Positions 26,065-34,523 of a stretch of 64,000 nucleotides of DNA are shown piece by piece (position 1 is the first letter of the stretch; every line of letters starts with the position of its first letter). The notes under the pieces are model-generated. The model was given only the letters and a program-made list of their open reading frames with translations, ran no database searches and was not told the origin of the DNA. Origin of the DNA: WHSW01 sp963846565 (GTDB taxonomy: Bacteria > Actinomycetota > Thermoleophilia > Solirubrobacterales > 70-9); NCBI GenBank assembly GCA_963846565.1, contig CAWJWL010000005.1, positions 868,001 to 932,000 on the forward strand. Direction: 5' to 3'. Made by a program: the position numbers and the translations under genes.

Positions 26065-26544
26065 TCAGCCGAGGGGGCGGTACCGGCCGTGATGGAAGAC
26101 AAGCGGCGCGGCGCTCTCCTCGCGCGCCAGGTCGAGCACCGTGCCGGTGAGGATCACATGGTCGCCGCCGTCGAGCAGGTCGCGTAGCTCACAGGCGACC
26201 CAGACGAGCGCCCCCGCGATGCGCGGCAGCCCGTCGGCGTCGATCCAGTCGACGCCGGCCCACTTCTCCGGCGGTGGGACCTTGCTCGCGAACGCGCGTG
26301 CGAGCTCCTCATCACCCTCCCCGAGGATGCTGACCGAGAATCGACCGGTCGTGCGGACCGCGGCGAGCGTGCGCGAGCCCCGATCGAGGCACGCGAGCAT
26401 CAGCGGTGGGTCGAGCGAGAGCGAGGCGACGGCGTTGGCGGTTGCTCCCGCTGGGCCGTCCGGGCCCTGGGCGCCGATCACCGTCACCGCCGTTGGCACG
26501 GCGGACATCGCGGCTCTGAAGTCGGCTGGTGTAGGCGGTGGCAT
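26065..26544 (-). CDS. flavin reductase family (HpaC-like) FMN-binding protein
   Basis: 159 aa split-barrel flavoprotein. The order FRAAMSAVPTAVTVIGAQGPDGPAGATANAVASLSLDPPLMLACLDRGSRTLAAV..GRFSVSIL matches flavin:NADH reductases, which supply reduced FMN or FAD to monooxygenases. DHVILTGTVLDL and PLVFHHGRYRPLG close the domain. No partner monooxygenase is nearby. The start is 48 bp from the divergent cytochrome gene. Confidence 0.85.
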   Translation of the reverse strand: MPPPTPADFRAAMSAVPTAVTVIGAQGPDGPAGATANAVASLSLDPPLMLACLDRGSRTLAAVRTTGRFSVSILGEGDEELARAFASKVPPPEKWAGVDWIDADGLPRIAGALVWVACELRDLLDGGDHVILTGTVLDLAREESAAPLVFHHGRYRPLG

Positions 26545-26577
26545 TGCGGGCCGTGCTACGGGCGGGGGGCCAAAAAG

Positions 26578-26583
26578 TATGAT
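26578..26583 (+). promoter_or_regulatory. -10 element of the cytochrome c gene
   Basis: TATGAT lies 9 nt before the GTG start of the cytochrome gene, with no Shine-Dalgarno sequence between. Transcription would begin within a few bases of the GTG, implying a leaderless message. No convincing -35 was seen. Confidence 0.5.
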
Positions 26584-26592
26584 GCCGCCGCG

Positions 26593-27045
26593 GTGCGTCC
26601 TCGTCTGAGAACCACGATTGCCGTCGCCACGGCGGCGCTTGCGCTCGGCGCATGCGGTACCGAGGGCATCCAAATCGCCGAGGATGACCCGGTTTACGCG
26701 GGCGCGGTGCTCTTCTCCGAGCGTTGCTCCGGCTGCCACACGCTCGACGTCGTCGGCGCCGTGGGTTCTGCCAACCGCGCGGTGCGAAACCAGGGCCCGA
26801 ACCTCGATGAGCGTGTCGAGAGCCCCGAGGACGTGCTCTTCGCGATCCGGAATGGTGGCTTCTCCGGCGCGATCATGCCCCAGAACATCGTCGTCGGCGA
26901 CGAGGCCGAGGCGATCGCCGAGTTCGTCGCCGCCTACGCCGGCAGCGAGGTCGACCGGCCCGAGCAGCCCGGGGACTCGACCCCCGAGGAGGCCGAGGCC
27001 GAAGAGGACGCGGCCACCGAGTCGACGGAACTCGGCGGCTCGTAG
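26593..27045 (+). CDS. cytochrome c lipoprotein
   Basis: 150 aa. A lipobox (LALGAC) after a hydrophobic stretch anchors it to the outer face of the membrane. A single haem-binding motif CSGCH at about residue 46 follows a YAGAVLFSERCSGCH segment. The likely axial Met is in SGAIMPQN, and the domain ends with IAEFVAAYAG, a class I cytochrome c pattern. The C-terminal 30 residues are Glu-rich and disordered. Probable role: electron transfer outside the membrane. It lies 10 nt upstream of serS. Confidence 0.85.
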   Translation: MRPRLRTTIAVATAALALGACGTEGIQIAEDDPVYAGAVLFSERCSGCHTLDVVGAVGSANRAVRNQGPNLDERVESPEDVLFAIRNGGFSGAIMPQNIVVGDEAEAIAEFVAAYAGSEVDRPEQPGDSTPEEAEAEEDAATESTELGGS

Positions 27046-27055
27046 CACCTCCCGG

Positions 27056-28330
27056 GTGCTCGACCTGCGAGCGATCCGCGAGGACGCGGGCCCGGCGCGG
27101 GAGGCTCTGGCTCGTCGCGGGGCGGCCGAGGCGCTCGACGAGCTGCTCGAGCTCGACGCTCGCCGGCGCGAGTTGCTGCCCGAGGTAGAGGGCCGCCGCG
27201 CGCAGCAGAATCAGGCCTCGGACGAGATCGCGACGCGCAAGCGGGCCGGCGAGGACGCCGCCGACGTGATCGAGCGGATGCAGGCCGTCTCGGCCGAGGT
27301 CAAGGAGCTCTCCGCCGCGCTCGAGGGGATCGAGGCGCGCCGCTCCGAGCTCGCCGCGACGCTGCCGAACCTCCCGCACCCCGACGCTCCCGATGGCGGC
27401 GAGGACGACGCGGTGACCCTGCGCGAGGTGGGTGACCTGCCAAGTTTCGACTTCGAGGTCAAAGACCACCTCGACCTCGCCCTCGAGCACGGGTGGATCG
27501 AGATGGAGAAGGCGGCGGCAGTCTCGGGATCCCGCTTCGCCTACCTGATCGGCGATCTCGTCCTCGTGCAGCTCGCGCTCGTGCGCTTCGCGCTCGACCT
27601 CGTCCGTGGAGAGGGCTTCGAGCCGGTCGTCCCCCCGGTCCTGGTCCGCGAGCAGGCGCTCCATGGGACCGGCTACTTCCCCGGCGAGCGGGAGATGATC
27701 TACAGCACCGACGAGCGGGACGATCTCTTCCTCGTCGGCACGTCCGAGGTCCCGCTCGCAGCCCTCCACGCCGACGACATCCTCGGCGCCGAGGACCTGC
27801 CGCGCCGCTACGCGGGCATCTCGACGTGCTTCCGGCGTGAGGCCGGTGCGGCCGGGCGCGACACGCGGGGGATCTTCCGCGTGCACCAGTTCGACAAGGT
27901 GGAGATGTTCTCGTTCGTGCGCCCGGAGGATTCCGAGAGCGAGCACGAGCGGATCCTCGCGATCGAGGAGCGAATCCTCGGGGCACTCGAGCTGCCCTAC
28001 CGGGTGGTCGACATCGCCATCGGCGATCTCGGTGCCCCGGCGGCGCGGAAGTTCGACTGCGAGGTCTGGATCCCGAGCCAGGAGCGCTACCGCGAGCTCA
28101 CCTCCTGCTCGAACACGACCGACTACCAGGCCCGCCGCCTCGGGGCGCGCTTTCGCCCGCAGGCCGACGCCGCGCCGGAGGTCCTGCACACGCTGAACGG
28201 CACCGCCGTCGCGATCTCGCGCACGCTCGTCGCTTTGCTCGACAACGGACAGCAGGCCGACGGGTCGGTCGTCGTCCCGTCAGCGCTGGTCGAGGCCGGT
28301 GCCCCGGCCGTGCTCGGCTCCACGTCCTAG
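27056..28330 (+). CDS. serS: seryl-tRNA synthetase
   Basis: 424 aa class II aminoacyl-tRNA synthetase. Residues 1-110 form the tRNA-binding coiled coil (LDLRAIREDAG, then a long Glu/Arg-rich helical arm). Class II motif 2 is in YAGISTCFRREAGAAGRDTRGIFRVHQFDKVE, and motif 3 is in LNGTAVAISRTLVALLDN. The serine site TSEVPL is present. A GTG start with the usual VLDLR.IRED opening was chosen. Length is normal. Confidence 0.97.
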   Translation: MLDLRAIREDAGPAREALARRGAAEALDELLELDARRRELLPEVEGRRAQQNQASDEIATRKRAGEDAADVIERMQAVSAEVKELSAALEGIEARRSELAATLPNLPHPDAPDGGEDDAVTLREVGDLPSFDFEVKDHLDLALEHGWIEMEKAAAVSGSRFAYLIGDLVLVQLALVRFALDLVRGEGFEPVVPPVLVREQALHGTGYFPGEREMIYSTDERDDLFLVGTSEVPLAALHADDILGAEDLPRRYAGISTCFRREAGAAGRDTRGIFRVHQFDKVEMFSFVRPEDSESEHERILAIEERILGALELPYRVVDIAIGDLGAPAARKFDCEVWIPSQERYRELTSCSNTTDYQARRLGARFRPQADAAPEVLHTLNGTAVAISRTLVALLDNGQQADGSVVVPSALVEAGAPAVLGSTS

Positions 28331-28347
28331 CGCCTAGCGACGGGCGG

Positions 28348-28367
28348 GGTCTGGGCCTCTCCGGACC
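28348..28367. terminator. weak bidirectional hairpin between serS and msrB
   Basis: GGTCTGG and CCGGACC pair over 7 bp (one T.G) around a 6-nt loop between two convergent genes. There is no T-run. Confidence 0.3.
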
Positions 28368-28374
28368 GGTCGGC

Positions 28375-28773
28375 CTACTTCTCGGGGTCGAAGTCCAAGG
28401 AGCAGGAGTTGAGGCAGTAGCGCAGGCCCGTCGGGTTCGGGCCGTCGTCGAAGAGGTGGCCGAGGTGGCCGCCGCAGCTCGCGCAGATGACCTCGGTCCG
28501 CTTCATGAAGAGGCTGTTGTCGGGCCGCGTCTCGACCGCGTCGGACTCCATCGGGTCGAAGAAGCTCGGCCACCCGGTGCCCGAGTCGAACTTGGTGCCG
28601 GAGCTGAACAGCTCCGCGCCGCAGCCCTTGCAGCGATACACACCGTCGTCCTTCTTGTCCCAGTACTCGCCGGTGAAAGCGCGCTCGGTGCCCTGCTCGC
28701 GAAGCACGTGGTACTCCTCGGGCGAGAGCTCCTGCTTCCACTCGGCGTCCGTCTTCTCAACCTTCTCGGTCAC
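28375..28773 (-). CDS. msrB: peptide-methionine (R)-S-oxide reductase
   Basis: 132 aa from a GTG with AGGAGA 4 nt upstream; an ATG seven codons earlier is also open. It reduces methionine-R-sulfoxide in proteins. Zinc ligands are YRCKGCG and VICASCGGHLGH, the substrate pocket is GTGWPSFFDP, and the catalytic Cys is in LRYCLNSCSLDF. The second Cys three residues after NS replaces the usual Ala and could serve as a nearby resolving thiol. Confidence 0.95.
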   Translation of the reverse strand: MTEKVEKTDAEWKQELSPEEYHVLREQGTERAFTGEYWDKKDDGVYRCKGCGAELFSSGTKFDSGTGWPSFFDPMESDAVETRPDNSLFMKRTEVICASCGGHLGHLFDDGPNPTGLRYCLNSCSLDFDPEK

Positions 28774-28788
28774 TTGGTCTCCTAGCTT

Positions 28789-29610
28789 ATGCACTCGATG
28801 TCCTCTGCCTTTTATGTCTCGGATGGGGGTCGGTTCGTTTCAACCGAGCTCACCCGTGGGCCGTGGGATCCGCGCTCTCAGCATGCGGGGCCGCCCTCGG
28901 CGCTGATCGCGCACGCGCTCGAGCGGCTGGAGAGCCCCGCTGGACCCGATGCCGAGTGGCAGCTCGGGCGGATCACCTACGAGATCCTGCGGCCGGTACC
29001 GATCGCGCCGCTGACCGTGAACGCCCAGGTCGAGCGTCCCGGTCGAAGCGTCGAGATGGTGTCGGCGAGCCTCGCGGATTCGGATGGTGAGGTGATGCGG
29101 GCGCGCGGGTGGCGCGTCCTGCGCCGCCTCGTCGAGATCCCGCTTGGGCTTGCGAGCGAGGAGGCGGCGAGCCCGGTGGCTCGCGTTCCGGCGCCGCCGG
29201 AGCAGGGCATCGACGGCGGGTTCTTCGAGACCGGCCACGACGTCGGCTACCACACCGGGATGGAGTACCGCTTCCTCTCGGGCTCGTTCCTCGAGTCCGG
29301 TCCGGCGGAGGCGTGGATGCGGATGCGGGCGCCGCTGGTCGAGGGTGAGGAGCCGACGCCGCTGCAACGGGTGCTGATCGCGGCCGACTCCGGCAACGGC
29401 ATCAGCGGCACGCTCGATTACACCCGGTACCTGTTCATCAACGTCGACCTGACCGTCCACCTGCACCGGCTGCCCGCCGACGAGTGGGTGCACCTGGACG
29501 CGGTCACGATCCCGGAGCCGACCGGGATCGGCCTCGCGGACACGGTGATCGGCGACCGCCGCGGCCGGATCGGCCGGGCACTGCAGACGCTGCTCGTGCG
29601 CGAGCGCTGA
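28789..29610 (+). CDS. acyl-CoA thioesterase family (TesB-like double hotdog) protein
   Basis: 273 aa. The opening FYVSDGGRFVSTELTRGPWDPRSQHAGPPSALIAHALE has the hotdog-helix pattern of TesB-like thioesterases. A second hotdog half runs from about residue 150, with SGTLDYTRYLFINVDLTVHLHRLP. The conserved active-site Asp/Gln/Thr triad cannot be assigned with certainty. It starts only 15 bp from the divergent msrB gene; the ATG three codons later is an alternative start. Confidence 0.75.
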   Translation: MHSMSSAFYVSDGGRFVSTELTRGPWDPRSQHAGPPSALIAHALERLESPAGPDAEWQLGRITYEILRPVPIAPLTVNAQVERPGRSVEMVSASLADSDGEVMRARGWRVLRRLVEIPLGLASEEAASPVARVPAPPEQGIDGGFFETGHDVGYHTGMEYRFLSGSFLESGPAEAWMRMRAPLVEGEEPTPLQRVLIAADSGNGISGTLDYTRYLFINVDLTVHLHRLPADEWVHLDAVTIPEPTGIGLADTVIGDRRGRIGRALQTLLVRER

Positions 29611-29622
29611 GATACTCGCGCC

Positions 29623-30762
29623 GTGGCCCGTGGGATCGATCGTCCGAAGCGCCGGCAGCCGCGAGCGGCACATGAGCGGCGAAGGCCGGAGCGGCAGAAG
29701 CCCGAGCGCCGCGCCGGTGTCCGCGTCGGATCGACCGGCAACTCGCCCGAGCTCGTCGAGACGATCCCGATCGTCGCCGGCGCCGGCAGGGGCCGCCGGG
29801 TCGTCCTCTCCTTCGGCCCCGACTCGAAGACCGACTCGCCGTTGCCCGAGATCAAGGGCGGCGACCGGCTCGAGGTCTACGCCGAGCTCGAGGTAACGAC
29901 CGACGCCCCGGAGGAGAAGCATCCGGGCCGGATCGGGAACGTCTACGGCTACGCGCCGGCGCTCGAAGCCCGGCTTCTGCTTGCCGCCGACGCGGGGATC
30001 ACGGAGGAGACGGGCGGTCGTTCGATCGCGCTCGGCAAGCCATGGCGCGGGAGTCTCAACCACGAGCAGCACCACGGCGTGATCACCTTCGCCGCGGCGC
30101 TCGACGTCCCGGCGGGCGGCCTGCCGTGGGAGGGCCCGGCGAGCATCAACCTGGTCTTGGCCGCGAGCAACGCCGACGCGAAGCAGGGTGATGTGCTCCT
30201 GATCGGCCAGAACGAGAAGACGCCGACTGTTGTCCAGGACATGGCCGGGATCCGCGTCGTCCGCACCCGGGCGGCTCCGGCGCAAAGTGCAGTCCGCGAC
30301 TCCAGCTGCCTCGTCAGTGGGGTCCCGGTGGCGAAGGCGCAGACCGTCGTCTTCGCCCACCGCCTCGACGGCCTCGCCGTGGGCGAGCAGCTGCTGGTCA
30401 AGGCCCTGCTCGTCACCGACGCCGCGCCACTGGGCTACGCGGCGCGGATCTCGACCCGTCTCTTCCTCGCCGACGGCCCGGACCAGACCGAGCCCGGCGG
30501 AACCGCCGCGAGCGTCGCCAGCTGGAAGGGCCACGTCTCCAAGTTCACCGGCTTCAACTGCCTCCCGGCCCTCGGCCCGCAGACGACTCGCAAGTTCGGC
30601 GTGATCGCGATCAAGCGGACGCCGCCGGGTCCCCTCTACCTGAACATGGTCGCCGTGAGCGCCGCGCCCTTCGGCGGGGCCGGAGCGGGGGACGCGCTCC
30701 CGATCGACGCATCGCATAGCTATCTCGACGTCACCCGATACCCACCCGGGCTCGCGGGCTGA
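29623..30762 (+). CDS. unknown protein with two similar beta-domain halves
   Basis: 379 aa, GTG start 12 nt after the thioesterase gene. The first 45 residues are very Arg-rich (RRQPRAAHERRRPERQKPERR) and look disordered. Then two halves of about 150 residues appear related. Each has a strand with (E/Q)(V/L)xLxAxLxVT, an ALEARLLLAAD / ISTRLFLADG strand, a GK.W.G or SWKGH turn, and a strand ending in hydrophobic Val/Ala. I infer an internal duplication of a beta-sandwich. There is no signal peptide. No family was recognised. Confidence 0.6.
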   Translation: MARGIDRPKRRQPRAAHERRRPERQKPERRAGVRVGSTGNSPELVETIPIVAGAGRGRRVVLSFGPDSKTDSPLPEIKGGDRLEVYAELEVTTDAPEEKHPGRIGNVYGYAPALEARLLLAADAGITEETGGRSIALGKPWRGSLNHEQHHGVITFAAALDVPAGGLPWEGPASINLVLAASNADAKQGDVLLIGQNEKTPTVVQDMAGIRVVRTRAAPAQSAVRDSSCLVSGVPVAKAQTVVFAHRLDGLAVGEQLLVKALLVTDAAPLGYAARISTRLFLADGPDQTEPGGTAASVASWKGHVSKFTGFNCLPALGPQTTRKFGVIAIKRTPPGPLYLNMVAVSAAPFGGAGAGDALPIDASHSYLDVTRYPPGLAG

Positions 30763-30837
30763 GCTCAGGGCAGTTTCGCGAGCTATAGCCGGTCGATCGC
30801 CTCGAACTCTGAACTCCGCGACGCGCCCGGCGGCTGC

Positions 30838-33129
30838 CTAGGCCGCGAGCGGCTCGCTGAGCGAGACCGACGGCTCGAGCGCCAGGTCGAGCACCTCGCC
30901 GATCGTCATCACCGGGTGGAACGTCATCCGCTCGCGGACCTCGTCGGGGACGTCGTCGAGGTCGCCGCGGTTTCGCTCCGGCAGGATCACGTCGGTGAGA
31001 CCGGCCGCATGCGCGGCGAGCACCTTCTGCTTCAGTCCGCCGATCGGCATCACCCGGCCCTGCAGGGTGACCTCGCCGGTCATCCCGACGGTGTGCTTGA
31101 CCGGGCGTCCGGTGAGGAGCGAGACGAGGGCGGTCGTCATCGTGATCCCGGCGGACGGCCCGTCCTTCGGAATCGCTCCGGCCGGGACGTGGATGTGGAA
31201 CTCGCGGTCGGCGAAGGCGTGCTCGTCGATGCCGAGCTCCTCGGCGTGGCCGCGCACGTAGGAGAGCGCGATCCGTGCCGACTCCTTCATCACGTCGCCG
31301 AGCTGCCCGGTGAGGACGAAGCCCTCCTTGCCGGGCATCCGCGTCGTCTCGATGAAGAGCACGTCGCCGCCGGCCCCGCTGACCGAGAGACCGGTCGAGA
31401 CGCCCGGCACCGCCGTGCGCTCGGCCGACTCCTGGAAGAAACGCTGGCGCCCGAGCGCGTCGCGGATCACGCCGGTGTCCACGACCACCTCCCCGTCCTC
31501 TTCGGAGGCGATCTTCGTCGCGGTCTTGCGGAGCAGCTTGCCGAGCTCGCGCTCCAGGTTTCGCACCCCGGCCTCGCGCGTGTACTCGGTGACGATCTCG
31601 CGCAGGAGCGCGTCGTCGATCTTCACCTCGTCCTCGCGCAGGCCGTTGCGCTCCACCTGTCGTGGCCACAGGTAGCCACGAGCGATCGCGACCTTCTCCT
31701 CGGTCGTGTAGCCGTCGAAGCGGACCACTTCCATGCGGTCGAGCAGCGGGCCGGGGATCGTCTCGGCCATGTTCGCGGTGGCGATGAAGAGAACCCGCGA
31801 GAGGTCGAGCTCGACATCCAGGTAGTGGTCGCGGAACGAGTGGTTCTGGGCCGGGTCGAGGACCTCGAGCAGGGCAGAGCTCGGGTCGCCGCGCCAGTCG
31901 GCGCCGACCTTGTCGACCTCGTCGAGCATGATCACCGGGTTCATCGTCCCGGCGTCCTTGAGCGCGCGCACGAGCCGCCCGGGGAGGGCGCCGATGTAGG
32001 TGCGACGGTGCCCGCGTATCTCGGCCTCGTCGCGGACGCCGCCGAGCGACATGCGGACGAACTCGCGTCCGGTCGCACGGGCGATCGACTCGCCGATGGA
32101 CGTCTTGCCGGTGCCCGGCGGGCCGATCAGGGTGAGGATCGCGCCGGCGCCCTTGCCCTCGTCGTCGGCGAGGCCGCGCTCGTGGCGGAGCTTGCGGACG
32201 GCGATGTACTCGGTGATCCGGTCCTTGACGTCGTCGAGCCCGGCGTGATCGGCGTCGAGAACCTCCCGCGCATGCGACGGGTCGAGCCGCTCGTCCGAGC
32301 GCTCGCCCCACGGCACGCCGAGAAGCGTGTCGAGGTAGCTGCGGATCATCGATGACTCACCCGACTGCTCGCCCATCCGCTCGAAGCGACCGAGCTCGCG
32401 CTCGGCCTGCTCGCGCACGTGGTCGGGCATCGCCGACTGGGCGATCTTCGTCCTGTACTCCTCGGCGATCGAGGCGTCGTCCTCGTCGAGCTCCTTGCGG
32501 ATCGAGTCCATCTGCTTGCGCAGGAAGTACTCGCGCTGCTGGGCCTGCGCGCCCTCCTCGACGTCGTCGCGGATGCGCTTGCGAACCTGGAGCTCTGCGA
32601 GGCGGTCACGCTGGAGCGATACGGCTAGCTCGAGCCGCTCGGTCACGTCCACGATCTCGAGCAGCCGCTGCTTGTCCTCGATCGGGATGTCGGGGCTGTA
32701 GCCGGAGGTGTCGGCGAGCGGGCCCGGATCGGAGATCGAGCGCAGGAACGCGGCGATGCGCCCGTCGTCGCCGCGGATGTCGAGGATCTCCTCGACGACC
32801 GCGCGGTACTCGCGCTCGAGCCCGCGGACGCGCTCGTCGGTCGGGACGGCGTCTTCGACTTCGTCGACGTCGATCGTCAGCCGGCCGTCCGCCTCGGCGT
32901 CGCCCACGCCGGCGACGCCGCGGTGCAGGCCGGTCAGCGTGACGACGTCGACCCCGCCGGGGAGGCGGCCCTTCTCCGCCACCTCGGCCACGGTGCCGAC
33001 GCGGCCGTACTCGCCGCCGGTGCGGGGGAGGACGAAGACGCGCTCGGCGTCGCCGACGTCGGCGGCGATCGTGGCGCTCATGCCCGGGAAGAGGATGCTG
33101 TCGTCGAGGGGTATGAGTAGGAGCTTCAT
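30838..33129 (-). CDS. lon: ATP-dependent protease Lon
   Basis: 763 aa. Residues 1-190 are the substrate-binding LAN domain, followed by a helical linker. Next is the AAA+ domain with Walker A GPPGTGKT (336-343) and Walker B NPVIMLDEVDKVG, and then the C-terminal peptidase domain with the Ser-Lys dyad in PKDGPSAG (S659) and GGLKQK (K700). GGAAGG before the ATG is the ribosome site. The N-domain starts directly at KLLLIPLDDSILFPGM, without the extension of many Lons. A palindrome upstream (33151-33169) may be an operator. Confidence 0.97.
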   Translation of the reverse strand: MKLLLIPLDDSILFPGMSATIAADVGDAERVFVLPRTGGEYGRVGTVAEVAEKGRLPGGVDVVTLTGLHRGVAGVGDAEADGRLTIDVDEVEDAVPTDERVRGLEREYRAVVEEILDIRGDDGRIAAFLRSISDPGPLADTSGYSPDIPIEDKQRLLEIVDVTERLELAVSLQRDRLAELQVRKRIRDDVEEGAQAQQREYFLRKQMDSIRKELDEDDASIAEEYRTKIAQSAMPDHVREQAERELGRFERMGEQSGESSMIRSYLDTLLGVPWGERSDERLDPSHAREVLDADHAGLDDVKDRITEYIAVRKLRHERGLADDEGKGAGAILTLIGPPGTGKTSIGESIARATGREFVRMSLGGVRDEAEIRGHRRTYIGALPGRLVRALKDAGTMNPVIMLDEVDKVGADWRGDPSSALLEVLDPAQNHSFRDHYLDVELDLSRVLFIATANMAETIPGPLLDRMEVVRFDGYTTEEKVAIARGYLWPRQVERNGLREDEVKIDDALLREIVTEYTREAGVRNLERELGKLLRKTATKIASEEDGEVVVDTGVIRDALGRQRFFQESAERTAVPGVSTGLSVSGAGGDVLFIETTRMPGKEGFVLTGQLGDVMKESARIALSYVRGHAEELGIDEHAFADREFHIHVPAGAIPKDGPSAGITMTTALVSLLTGRPVKHTVGMTGEVTLQGRVMPIGGLKQKVLAAHAAGLTDVILPERNRGDLDDVPDEVRERMTFHPVMTIGEVLDLALEPSVSLSEPLAA

Positions 33130-33150
33130 CCGGCCTTACCTTCCAATAGC

Positions 33151-33169
33151 TACTTCAGTTAATGAAGTA
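33151..33169. promoter_or_regulatory. inverted repeat upstream of lon, candidate heat-shock operator
   Basis: TACTTCA, GTTAA, TGAAGTA is a perfect 7-bp inverted repeat centred 31 bp before the lon start, where a repressor would block the promoter. It resembles neither CIRCE nor the published HAIR box closely. The repressor is unknown. Confidence 0.5.
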
Positions 33170-33185
33170 AGGGTACCGCACTAAG

Positions 33186-33218
33186 CCCCGATCTAAGTCA
33201 GGGACTGTTAGATCGGGG
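33186..33218 (-). terminator. hairpin terminator after the sigma factor gene
   Basis: CCCCGATCTAA (33186-33196) and TTAGATCGGGG (33208-33218) pair perfectly over 11 bp, and a small inner CAG/CTG pair extends the stem. It begins 14 nt after the sigma gene stop and separates it from lon. There is no T-run. Confidence 0.7.
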
Positions 33219-33231
33219 CGGGTGCGGGGGG

Positions 33232-34209
33232 TTAGGCGGCGCGCCAGCCGGCGAGCGAGTCGTCGGCCGAGAGGCGGCGCAGGGCGCTCTGCTCGAGCTT
33301 CTGCGCGTGCTTCTGGGTCACGCCGGCCTCACGGGCTGCGTCGCGGAGCGACTTCGCCGGGCGCCCACCGGTGCCGAAGCGAGCCTCGATGATCACCCGC
33401 TCCTGGTCGGGGAGCTTGGACAGGGCAGCGCCAACGGCCTCCTCCTGCTCGCGCTCGACGACCTCGTCCTCGAGCGCGATGCTCGCCTCAGCGTGGAGCT
33501 CGCCAAAGGTGGTGTCACCGTCGCCGATCGGCGTATCGAGGCTGGTGGTGACGCGGGTGAGATCCCGCATCGCCATCACGTCCTCGAGCGGTAGCTCTGC
33601 CTTCTTCGCGACTTCCTCGTCGGTCGGCTCGCGATCGAACTCGGTTGCGAGCTCGGTCGTGATCCGGTTGACGGTGCGCTCGCGCTGCGCGATGTGCGCG
33701 GGGATGCGCACGGCGCGGCCGGTGTTGTCGAGCCCACGCTGGATCGACTGCTTGATCCAGAGAACCGCGTAGGTCGAGAACTTGTAGCCGCGACGCCAGT
33801 CGAACTTCTCCGTCGCGCGGATGAGCCCGAGCATCGCCTCCTGAACCAGGTCGCCCATGGCGAGCCCGTGGCCCTGGTAGCGGCGCGCGAACTTGATCAC
33901 CAGGCGCAGGTTCGAGTTGATCAGCCGCTCCTTCGCGGCCAGATCGCCCTTCTCGATCCGCTGAGCGAGTACGACCTCCTCCTCACGGGTGAGGAGCGGG
34001 TACTTCATTGCCTGGTTGATGAACAGCTGCAGGCTGTCCATCGTCGGCTCGGCGACTGCGTGAGCGTCGAGCTGGCGCTGGCGCGTCTCGGCATCACGCG
34101 CGCGGGCGCGCGTTGCGCCGAGGGTAAGATTCGTCTCTGTCGGGTGCTCGCCGCGTGTGCGGCGGGCGTCTTGGCGCTGGTCGGCAGCGCCTCCTCGTGC
34201 TCGAGGCAT
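33232..34209 (-). CDS. sigma-70 family sigma factor (group 1/2 type)
   Basis: 325 aa; AAGGAGG 5 nt before the ATG fixes the start. Region 1.2 (DSLQLFINQAMKYPLLTREEEV), region 2 (NLRLVIKFARRYQGHGLAMGDLVQEAMLGLIRATEKFDWRRGYKFSTYAVLWIKQSIQRGL, core binding and -10 recognition), region 3 and region 4 (LPDQERVIIEARFG, then the helix-turn-helix) are complete. The first 50 residues are an Arg-rich extension without region 1.1. It could be the housekeeping factor or a close paralogue; the region 4 -35 helix (SLRDAAREAGVTQKHAQKLEQSALRRL) is slightly divergent. Confidence 0.92.
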   Translation of the reverse strand: MPRARGGAADQRQDARRTRGEHPTETNLTLGATRARARDAETRQRQLDAHAVAEPTMDSLQLFINQAMKYPLLTREEEVVLAQRIEKGDLAAKERLINSNLRLVIKFARRYQGHGLAMGDLVQEAMLGLIRATEKFDWRRGYKFSTYAVLWIKQSIQRGLDNTGRAVRIPAHIAQRERTVNRITTELATEFDREPTDEEVAKKAELPLEDVMAMRDLTRVTTSLDTPIGDGDTTFGELHAEASIALEDEVVEREQEEAVGAALSKLPDQERVIIEARFGTGGRPAKSLRDAAREAGVTQKHAQKLEQSALRRLSADDSLAGWRAA

Positions 34210-34283
34210 GTCGGCCTCCTTTTAGGTGCGTGCGTGCGTAGTAAGTCCGTGGTGCGGTGCTACCCCGGTCCCTGGCTTCAAAA

Positions 34284-34312
34284 AGTATAGCGAAAACTAG
34301 TTGCTAATGCAA
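34284..34312 (-). promoter_or_regulatory. strong sigma-70 promoter for the sigma factor gene
   Basis: On the minus strand TTGCAT (34312-34307) and TATACT (34289-34284) are exactly 17 nt apart. The spacer is unusually AT-rich for this genome. A 5' leader of about 68 nt would precede the ATG. Confidence 0.8.
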
Positions 34313-34523
34313 GCAGCTATCGCCACGATGTCTCGGGCTTTTCGATCACCCGCTGAAGCCGCCGGTCATGCCTGATTTACGCGTGCGGGAGCTCACCTAC
34401 CCAATTCGTGGAAAATGGTTACGTGGATCACTGACTTTTCGCGGCGCCAAGGCTCGCCGCCCACGACAGCAAGGAGAGCGGCATGGCCCCGCCGTGAACT
34501 TCGGCACGGGCCAGGCGGTCCCC
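34313..34523. other. non-coding stretch between a sigma promoter and the YcaQ-like gene end
   Basis: With the sigma 5' leader and promoter this makes a 314-bp gap. No gene with supporting context was found. Part of it is clearly less GC-rich than coding DNA (AATTCGTGGAAAATGG). No tRNA-like or strong hairpin fold was recognised. Confidence 0.3.

Noticed and set aside
34313..34523. Small RNA or tRNA in the gap beside the sigma factor gene
   Set aside because: No cloverleaf, no T-loop sequence and no strong terminator-like hairpin was found; evidence is insufficient.
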